Shown piece after piece: positions 6,144-10,473 of a stretch of 10,473 nt of DNA. This stretch comes from JAUREX01 sp044356825 (lineage in GTDB: Bacteria; Pseudomonadota; Alphaproteobacteria; Rhodobacterales; Rhodobacteraceae). The DNA lies in contig JBIKVM010000096.1 of assembly GCA_044356825.1 (NCBI GenBank), positions 1-10,473 on the forward strand, in the 5' to 3' direction. The notes beneath the pieces were generated by a model. It saw only the letters and a program-made list of their open reading frames with translations, ran no database searches and was not told where the DNA came from. The first letter of the stretch is position 1. Each line of letters starts with the position of its first letter. The position numbers and the translations under genes are program-made.

Positions 6144-7349
6144 ATGGATACCCCCTCCGCCCCCCGCCCCGTCGTGCGGCTGCGCTCCGGCGCCGATCCG
6201 CGCCCGATCCGCTTCGGCATGCCCTGGGTCTGGGCCGATGAGGTCGTGGCCGACCGGCGTACCCGCGCGATCGCCCCCGGCACGCTCGCCGTGCTCGAGG
6301 ATGCCGAGCGGCGGCCGATGGGGCTTGTCGCCGTCAACATGGGCTCGAAGATCGCGGCGCGGATGCTCGATCCCGACCCGGCCGCCACGATCGACGCGGG
6401 CTGGTTCGAGGCGCGCATCGCGCACGCGCTCGCGCTGCGCGAGGCGCTCTATCCCGCGCCCTACTATCGCCTCGTCCACGCCGAGGCCGACGGGCTGCCG
6501 GGCGTCGTGATCGACCGCTTCGGCGATGCGGCCGTGATCCAGCCCAACGCGGCCTGGGCCGAGGCGCATCTGCCCGACCTCGTGGCGGCGCTTCGGCGCG
6601 TCACGGGGGTGGGCACGGTCGTCAAGAACGCCTCGGGGCGCACGCGCGCGACCGAGGGCCTCGATGACGCGGGCGGGGTGCTGGCGGGTGCGCTGGCGGG
6701 GCCGGTCGCGGTGCCGATGAACGGGGCGGTCTACATGGCCGACCTCGAGGGCGGGCAGAAGACGGGGCTTTACTACGACCAGCGCGAGAACCACGCCTTT
6801 GCGGCCCGGCTCGGGCGCGGGGCGCGGGTGCTCGATATCTTTGCACATGTTGGCGGGTTCGGGCTCGCGGCGCTCGCCGGCGGGGCGGCTTCGGCGCTCG
6901 CGGTCGATGGCTCGGCGCCGGCGCTTGCCCTCGCGGCGCGGGGGGCCGAGGCCTCGGGCCTCGCCGAGCGTTTCGCGACGCGGCAGGGGGACGCCTTCGA
7001 CGTGATGGCCGACCTCGCGGCGGCGGGCGAGCGCTTCGGCCTCGTCGTCTGCGACCCGCCCGCCTTCGCGCCGGCGCGCCCCGCGCTCGAGGCGGGCCTG
7101 CGCGCCTATGAGCGTGTCGCGCGGCTCGCCGCGCCGCTGGTGGCGCCGGGGGGGTACCTGGTGCTCTGCTCGTGCTCGCATGCGGCCGACCTCGCGGCCT
7201 TCCGCAGCGCGTCGGTGCGCGGGATCGGGCGGGCCGGGCGGCGGGGGCAGATCATCCACACGGGCTTTGCCGGCCCCGATCACCCGGTGCTGCCGCAACT
7301 GGCCGAGACGGGCTACCTCAAGGCGCTGGCGTTCCGGCTGGATGGATGA
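6144..7349 (+). CDS. RlmI-like class I SAM-dependent RNA methyltransferase
   Basis: A 401-residue protein with the layout of RlmI (23S rRNA m5C methyltransferase): an N-terminal PUA-like RNA-binding region (about 1-85), an EEHUD-like linker domain (about 90-190) and a Rossmann methyltransferase domain. Motifs seen are EGGQKTGLYYDQREN (202-216), the SAM-binding VLDIFAHVGGFG (229-240), VVCDPPAFA (301-309) and VLCSCSH (340-346), which holds the expected catalytic cysteine. It is probably cytoplasmic, methylating a cytosine in rRNA; the exact position is inferred from family only, so no symbol is given. Upstream of ATG 6144 there is no good ribosome site. TAGAAG (6130-6135) could be a -10 giving a leaderless transcript. 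The stop overlaps the PIN gene start (ATGA), so the two are co-translated. Confidence 0.9.
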   Translation: MDTPSAPRPVVRLRSGADPRPIRFGMPWVWADEVVADRRTRAIAPGTLAVLEDAERRPMGLVAVNMGSKIAARMLDPDPAATIDAGWFEARIAHALALREALYPAPYYRLVHAEADGLPGVVIDRFGDAAVIQPNAAWAEAHLPDLVAALRRVTGVGTVVKNASGRTRATEGLDDAGGVLAGALAGPVAVPMNGAVYMADLEGGQKTGLYYDQRENHAFAARLGRGARVLDIFAHVGGFGLAALAGGAASALAVDGSAPALALAARGAEASGLAERFATRQGDAFDVMADLAAAGERFGLVVCDPPAFAPARPALEAGLRAYERVARLAAPLVAPGGYLVLCSCSHAADLAAFRSASVRGIGRAGRRGQIIHTGFAGPDHPVLPQLAETGYLKALAFRLDG

Positions 7350-7897
7350 GGGCGCTGATCGACGCCTGCGTGCTCGTCCCCGACGCGCTGCGGCGCATCG
7401 TCCTCAATGTCGCGGCCGAGGGGCTGATCGTGCCGCTCTGGTCGGCGCGCATCATCGCCGAGTGGCAGCACGCGGCCGCGCGCCGCGGCACCGAGGCGGC
7501 GGCGCGCGCGGCAGAGGCTTGGCTTGCGATGCAGACGGCATTTCCCGACGCGACCGTCCCGCCCGCGCCCGAGATCGAGGCGGCACTCCGCCTGCCCGAC
7601 CCCGATGATTGCCATGTCCTCGCCGCCGCCATCGCCGGGCGGGCCGAGGCGGTGATGACGTTCAACCACAGCGATTTCCCCGCCCGCGTGCTGGCAGCGC
7701 ATGGCCTCAGGCGCGAATCACCCGATTCGGTGTTGCATATGCTCTGGTCGGGCGACCCCGCCACCGTCGCGCGTGCCATCGCCGCAGCGCGCCGCACCAT
7801 GCCGCCGGCCGGCCCCCCCGATGCGCATGCTCCGATTCGGGCCTTCCTGCGCCGCGCGGGCTTGCCGCGGCTCGGCAAGGCGATGTCGGCGCCCTAG
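7346..7897 (+). CDS. PIN-domain protein (putative ribonuclease)
   Basis: A 183-residue protein with a PIN fold in its first 120 residues: LIDACVLVP (Asp6), LWSARIIAEW (Glu39), LPDPDDCHVLAAAI (Asp87/Asp88) and VMTFNHSDFP (Asp110). These give the acidic residues expected for metal-dependent RNA cleavage. A further 60 residues (about 120-183), rich in Ala, Arg and Pro, form a C-terminal extension longer than in minimal VapC toxins. No antitoxin-like gene is adjacent, so a toxin-antitoxin role is not supported. The ATG overlaps the stop of the RNA methyltransferase by 4 bases, placing it in the same transcript and hinting at an RNA-related role. Its stop TAG (7895-7897) overlaps the stop of the convergent ialB-family gene. 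Confidence 0.85.
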   Translation: MRALIDACVLVPDALRRIVLNVAAEGLIVPLWSARIIAEWQHAAARRGTEAAARAAEAWLAMQTAFPDATVPPAPEIEAALRLPDPDDCHVLAAAIAGRAEAVMTFNHSDFPARVLAAHGLRRESPDSVLHMLWSGDPATVARAIAAARRTMPPAGPPDAHAPIRAFLRRAGLPRLGKAMSAP

Positions 7898-8601
7898 TTG
7901 CCCCCGGCTGGTGCCGGCGCACCCTGTTGCGCAGCGGCATCGGCCGCGGCATTGGCCCGCAAGATCGCGCCATAGCCGGCGGTGAACCCGTCGAGCGGCA
8001 TGGCAAGGCGGATCGGAACCTCGGGGGCATCGACGGCGAAGATCGTCACCTCGGCGGTGCGTCCGCGGCGCAGGATCTCGATGTCGGCGCGCGACAGCGA
8101 CATCTGTCCGACGCAGCCGATGCTCGCGCAGTAGACGAAGGGGAAGGCTCCGATAGGGGTGCCGTCGATGCCCAGCGACAGTTGCCCGGGCAGGTAGGTT
8201 CCAAGGGGTGTCAGAACCGTCGCGGCGGCGGCGGCTCCATCCCCCTCGGCCAGGTTGATGAGGTTGATTTCGGCGATCGGCGCCCCCGATTCGTCGCGCA
8301 GTGCCTGATAGAGTTCGCACGGGTCGGCCGCGAGGTCGGACTTGGTGCAGAGCATTTCCCACGCATCGAACCGTCCCGCCGGATAGACCGTGCCGCGGGG
8401 CATAGACTGCGGCGTGGTCGCCAGCGGAGCGGAGGTCTCCGGCGATGGCGACTCTACGGCCTGATCAGCAGGGGCAACGGGGGCAACGGGGGCAACGGGG
8501 CCAGGATCACCCGCCCCCTGCGCTCGGGCAATGCCCGACACGGCCATGACACACAGACACAAGGCCAACCCCGCGACTGCCGCTGCAATCTGCCGCATCA
8601 T
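7894..8601 (-). CDS. Invasion-associated locus B (IalB) family exported protein
   Basis: A 235-residue secreted or periplasmic protein. Residues 1-27 form a Sec signal (MMRQIAAAVAG, a hydrophobic core and ARA before Gln28). A Pro/Ala/Val-rich linker with a triple VAP repeat follows (about 35-65). Then comes the IalB domain (about 70-215) with FDAWEMLCTKS (Cys85), DPCELYQ (Cys95) and FVYCASIGCVGQ (Cys158, Cys163), two cysteine pairs typical of the family and likely disulfides. It ends with a low-complexity Ala/Gln/Pro tail. Despite the name, IalB proteins are widespread in free-living Rhodobacterales and their molecular role is unknown. Two adjacent ATGs (8601, 8598) are possible starts and the ribosome site is weak. 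A promoter at 8726-8754 and a terminator hairpin in the leader suggest attenuation or an upstream small RNA. Confidence 0.85.
   Translation of the reverse strand: MMRQIAAAVAGLALCLCVMAVSGIARAQGAGDPGPVAPVAPVAPADQAVESPSPETSAPLATTPQSMPRGTVYPAGRFDAWEMLCTKSDLAADPCELYQALRDESGAPIAEINLINLAEGDGAAAAATVLTPLGTYLPGQLSLGIDGTPIGAFPFVYCASIGCVGQMSLSRADIEILRRGRTAEVTIFAVDAPEVPIRLAMPLDGFTAGYGAILRANAAADAAAQQGAPAPAGGN
8471..8500. repeat. 9-bp tandem repeat in the IalB linker
   Basis: GGGGCAACG occurs three times in tandem (8471-8479, 8480-8488, 8489-8497) plus three bases. Read on the minus strand it encodes repeated Val-Ala-Pro in the linker after the signal peptide. The copies are identical at the DNA level, so copy number may vary by slippage without breaking the frame. 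Confidence 0.9.
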
Positions 8602-8654
8602 CACAATCACCCGAACGTCCGCAACCGGACCAATCCGCCTGACCCCCGTGCGGA

Positions 8655-8687
8655 GGGAAAAGAAAAAGGGCCGGAGACGACCCTTTT
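8655..8687 (-). terminator. Intrinsic terminator in the ialB leader
   Basis: On the minus strand AAAAGGGUCG (8687-8678), loop UCUC and CGGCCCUUUU (8673-8664) form a 10-bp stem with one G-U pair. The T-rich run TTTTTCTTTTCCC continues from the stem to 8655. This is a textbook intrinsic terminator for minus-strand transcription. It lies 54 bases upstream of the ialB start and about 32 bases after the likely transcript start. Transcripts either stop here as a short RNA or read through into ialB. Confidence 0.75.
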
Positions 8688-8719
8688 CCTCACCCCCTGC
8701 CGGACTGGCCGACGATTTT
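8660..8719 (-). ncRNA. Candidate 60-nt small RNA or attenuated leader of ialB
   Basis: The span from the predicted transcript start (about 8719) to the end of the terminator's U run is about 60 bases. No good reading frame starts inside it. Its 5' part contains CGGCCAGUCCG (8711-8701), complementary over 11 bases to the region 8829-8839 further upstream. A purine stretch, GAGGAAAAG (about 8692-8684), could pair with the downstream tail CUUUUCCCUC (one bulge), competing with the terminator stem as an attenuator would. No known RNA family is recognised. Confidence 0.4.
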
Positions 8720-8725
8720 GCGAAA

Positions 8726-8754
8726 TTGGTATGTGGGCGGGTTCCATCCGTCAA
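8726..8754 (-). promoter_or_regulatory. Sigma-70-type promoter for ialB leader / small RNA
   Basis: On the minus strand TTGACG (8749-8754), exactly 17 bases, then TACCAA (8726-8731). The -35 and spacing are near ideal for a housekeeping promoter. Transcription would start near 8719, giving an ialB leader of about 118 bases that contains the terminator at 8655-8687. Confidence 0.55.
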
Positions 8755-8802
8755 CTGGAATCTTCGCGCCTTGCACCTCATCACGCCGGGGCGGCGGCGG
8801 GC

Positions 8803-8833
8803 AAAAAGGCCGCGTCGGGTGTCCGACGCGGCC
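8803..8833 (-). terminator. Strong intrinsic terminator with no known upstream gene
   Basis: Read on the minus strand: GGCCGCGTCGG (8833-8823), a 4-base loop ACAC, CCGACGCGGCC (8818-8808), then TTTTT (8807-8803). This is a perfect 11-bp GC-rich stem followed directly by five T's. On the plus strand the stem is followed by AGTCC, so it works only leftward. No protein gene on the minus strand ends upstream of it, because cysS begins at 8999 on the other strand. It therefore probably ends a non-coding RNA or an antisense transcript. Confidence 0.85.
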
Positions 8834-8945
8834 AGTCCGACAGGGAGGAAACCGCACCCGGATCCTCGCGGCCCCGGGCACACGTGCGGGATGCCACAAG
8901 AGGGTGAACCGATCGTTGCGCTCCCGCCCCCCTTGGCCTGCAGCG
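8803..8945 (-). ncRNA. Putative non-coding RNA ending at the orphan terminator
   Basis: Inferred from the strong minus-strand terminator. The start is unknown; a weak extended -10 (TGCTAGTC, near 8950-8957) would give an RNA of about 140 bases. Near its 5' side, GGCCA (8938-8934) and AGGGGGG (8933-8927) can pair with UGGCC (8834-8830) and CCUCCCU (8848-8842), forming a long closing stem. This layout is seen in 6S-like RNAs but is not specific. I searched by eye for SRP RNA (GGAAGGAAGCAG), tRNA arms and tmRNA tag codons and found none. Confidence 0.3.
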
Positions 8946-8961
8946 CGGAAGCGACTAGCAG
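8933..8961 (+). promoter_or_regulatory. Likely cysS promoter
   Basis: TTGGCC (8933-8938), 17 bases, TAGCAG (8956-8961). The predicted start near 8968 leaves a leader of about 30 bases containing the ribosome site CGGAGG (8989-8994), 4 bases before ATG 8999. With the minus-strand signals listed separately, this accounts for the notable content of the 397-bp gap between ialB and cysS. Confidence 0.45.
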
Positions 8962-8998
8962 AGGGCAAAGACCTGCCCCACCGCACACCGGAGGCCGC

Positions 8999-10420
8999 AT
9001 GATCCCGATCGAGCTTCATGACAGCCGTTCCCGGCGCAAGCGCCGGCTTCAGCCCGTCGTTCCCGGCAAGGTCTCGATGTATGTCTGCGGGCCGACGGTC
9101 TATGACCGCGCCCATCTCGGCAATGCCCGGCCTGTCGTCGTCTTCGACACGCTCTTCCGCCTGCTCCGCCACATCTACGGGGCGGACAACGTGAGCTATG
9201 CGCGCAACTTCACCGACGTCGACGACAAGATCAACGAACGCGCCCGCGAGATTGCGGCCGAGGGCGACGGGCGGGCCCTCAATGACATCGTCCGCGGCCT
9301 GACCGACGGCACGATCGGCTGGTATCACGCCGACATGGACACGCTCGGCGCGCTGCGCCCCACCTTCGAGCCGCGCGCGACCGACTGGATCGGGGAGATG
9401 GTCGCGATGATCGCGGCCCTGACCGGCCGCGGGCATGCCTACGCCGCCGAGGGGCATGTGCTCTTCGACGTGCGCAGCTTTCCCGACTACGGGCGCTTCT
9501 CGGGCCGCAGCCTTGACGAGATGATCGCGGGCGCGCGGGTCGAGGTCGCGCCCTTCAAGCGCGATCCGATGGATTTCGTGCTCTGGAAACCCTCGGCCGA
9601 GGACGAACCCGGCTGGCCCTCGCCCTGGGGACGCGGCCGGCCGGGGTGGCACATCGAATGCTCGGCCATGTCCGAGGGGCTCCTCGGCGCGAGCTTCGAC
9701 ATCCACGGGGGGGGCATCGACCTCATGTTCCCCCACCACGAGAACGAGATCGCGCAGAGCTGCTGCGCGCGCCCCGGCGCGGGCTTCGCCTCGATCTGGA
9801 TGCACAACGAGATGCTCCTCGTCGAGGGGCGCAAGATGTCGAAGAGCCTCGGCAACTTCTTCACCGTGCGCGACCTGCTCGAGCGCGGCGTGCCGGGCGA
9901 GGTGATCCGCTTCGTGCTGCTCTCGACCCATTACCGCAAGCCGATGGACTGGACCGAGGCGCGCCGGCAGGAGGCCGAGGCGACGCTGCGCCGCTGGGCG
10001 GCGCTCGTGCAGGCCGCGGAGGCGCGGGGGGAAGGGCCCGGGGCGGGGATCGACCCCGCCCCGGGCCCCGCGCCCGGCGTGCTGGCAGCGCTCGCAGACG
10101 ACCTCAACACCCCGGGCGCGATCGCGGCGCTGCACGCCCTTTACGCCGCGGGCGATGCCGCCGGCCTGCGCGCCTCGGCGGCACTGATGGGGTTTGCGCT
10201 CGCGGCGGGGTCCGGGCAGGACCGGGCGGCGCTTGACCGTCTCGCGGCACGGCTCGATGCGGCCCGCGCCGCCGCCCGCGCCTCGGGGGATTTCGCGCCC
10301 GTCGATGCGCTGAAGGCGGCGCTGATCGCCGCCGGGGTCGAGGTGCGCATGACGCGCGAGGGGGTCACCCTCGTGCCCGGCGCAGGCTTCGATCCGGCAG
10401 CCCTTGCGGGGATCGGCTGA
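8999..10420 (+). CDS. cysS: Cysteinyl-tRNA synthetase
   Basis: A 473-residue class I aminoacyl-tRNA synthetase that charges tRNA-Cys in the cytoplasm. The Rossmann catalytic core starts with MYVCGPTVYDRAHLGNARP (27-45), holding the HIGH-type motif HLGN (39-42), and includes the KMSKS motif in EGRKMSKSLGNFF (277-288). Zinc ligands Cys30, Cys221, His246 and Glu250 keep the E. coli spacing (Cys28, Cys209, His234, Glu238). HGGGIDLMFPHHENEIAQS (236-254) and WHIECSAMSEGLLG are typical. The C-terminal helical and anticodon-binding part (about 330-473) is Ala-rich but of usual length. ATG 8999 was chosen because CGGAGG lies 4 bases upstream and the family N-terminus begins there; upstream in-frame codons are not protein-like. 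No damage is seen. Confidence 0.97.
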   Translation: MIPIELHDSRSRRKRRLQPVVPGKVSMYVCGPTVYDRAHLGNARPVVVFDTLFRLLRHIYGADNVSYARNFTDVDDKINERAREIAAEGDGRALNDIVRGLTDGTIGWYHADMDTLGALRPTFEPRATDWIGEMVAMIAALTGRGHAYAAEGHVLFDVRSFPDYGRFSGRSLDEMIAGARVEVAPFKRDPMDFVLWKPSAEDEPGWPSPWGRGRPGWHIECSAMSEGLLGASFDIHGGGIDLMFPHHENEIAQSCCARPGAGFASIWMHNEMLLVEGRKMSKSLGNFFTVRDLLERGVPGEVIRFVLLSTHYRKPMDWTEARRQEAEATLRRWAALVQAAEARGEGPGAGIDPAPGPAPGVLAALADDLNTPGAIAALHALYAAGDAAGLRASAALMGFALAAGSGQDRAALDRLAARLDAARAAARASGDFAPVDALKAALIAAGVEVRMTREGVTLVPGAGFDPAALAGIG

Positions 10421-10473
10421 TGCGCGCGCCGACGCCACGGGCCGCGCCGGGGGTAGAGGGGGCGTGCCCCCCG
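10420..10473 (+). other. Possible start of a downstream gene, or cysS 3' hairpin (cut by window edge)
   Basis: An ATG at 10420 shares its first base with the cysS stop (TGATG) and stays open for 18 codons to the window end (MRAPTPRAAPGVEGACPP), which could be a coupled gene start. Against this, the peptide looks like random GC-rich sequence. The final bases form GGGGGC-GT-GCCCCC (10458-10471), a hairpin of the kind often seen after genes in Rhodobacterales. The two readings cannot be separated without the next bases. Confidence 0.3.

Noticed and set aside
6129..7298. Long antisense frame across the RNA methyltransferase
   Set aside because: Same composition artefact; the plus-strand frame has all methyltransferase motifs.
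7346..7897. PIN protein as a VapC toxin of a toxin-antitoxin pair
   Set aside because: No small antitoxin-like gene lies next to it; it is coupled instead to a methyltransferase and has a long C-terminal extension.
8531..8998. In-frame upstream extension of cysS
   Set aside because: The extra residues are not protein-like and cross promoters and terminators; CGGAGG before ATG 8999 fixes the start.
8602..8998. Search for SRP RNA, tmRNA or tRNA in the ialB-cysS gap
   Set aside because: None of their diagnostic sequences (GGAAGGAAGCAG, tag codons, GTTCGA arm with acceptor stem) is present on either strand.
9031..9046. Palindrome CCGGCGCAAGCGCCGG near the cysS start
   Set aside because: It lies inside codons for an Arg/Lys-rich stretch of CysS and is explained by Arg codon choice; no evidence for a separate element.
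8690..10438. A 582-codon open frame antisense to cysS
   Set aside because: Mirror frame of a highly biased gene; composition is Arg/Gly/Ala/His-rich without protein-like pattern, and cysS on the other strand is certain.

Overview
The window is a GC-rich stretch (roughly 70% by eye) with strong third-position G/C bias, short intergenic gaps and coupled start/stop codons. The gene set (heterotetrameric sarcosine oxidase, CTC-type ribosomal protein L25, Entner-Doudoroff dehydratase, IalB-family exported protein) and the protein sequences fit an alphaproteobacterium of the Rhodobacterales. It reads as ordinary chromosome: I see no phage, insertion sequence, tRNA, rRNA, CRISPR array or defence island.

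Layout. Bases 1-650 carry the 3' end of the sarcosine oxidase operon (end of soxA, complete soxG, + strand). They converge on rplY (703-1302, - strand) across a 52-bp gap holding a GC-rich hairpin. A 161-bp divergent intergenic region separates rplY from a YbjJ-like MFS transporter (1464-2609, +). Bases 2610-2898 (- strand) hold the wreck of eda (KDPG aldolase), one base downstream of an intact edd (2900-4711, -). Upstream of edd lies an 83-bp gap with a LacI-type palindrome. Next come a carboxymuconolactone decarboxylase/AhpD-like protein (4795-5190, -) and a Tat-exported cyclase/kynurenine-formamidase-like protein (5190-6005, -), joined by TGATG. On the + strand follow an RlmI-like RNA methyltransferase (6144-7349) and a PIN-domain protein (7346-7897), joined by ATGA. 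The PIN gene converges on an ialB-family gene (7894-8601, -), with both stop codons inside one CTAG. Bases 8602-8998 have no protein gene but contain two strong minus-strand intrinsic terminators, a good minus-strand promoter and a likely cysS promoter. cysS (8999-10420, +) closes the window, followed by a cut-off hairpin or short open frame.

How the genes work together. SoxA/SoxG belong to one enzyme that demethylates sarcosine in one-carbon and betaine catabolism. Edd makes KDPG from 6-phosphogluconate, and Eda should cleave it. Here the adjacent eda has a premature stop and has lost the regions carrying its catalytic residues, so the pathway can run only if another eda exists elsewhere. 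The cyclase/CMD pair looks like a small co-translated unit of unknown substrate. cysS and rplY are housekeeping translation genes.

The points most worth a second look are the eda pseudogene, the operator in front of edd, and the unexplained minus-strand RNA signals between ialB and cysS. The last include an 11-base inverted repeat that would let two neighbouring transcripts pair. I did not find a clearly new multi-gene system.
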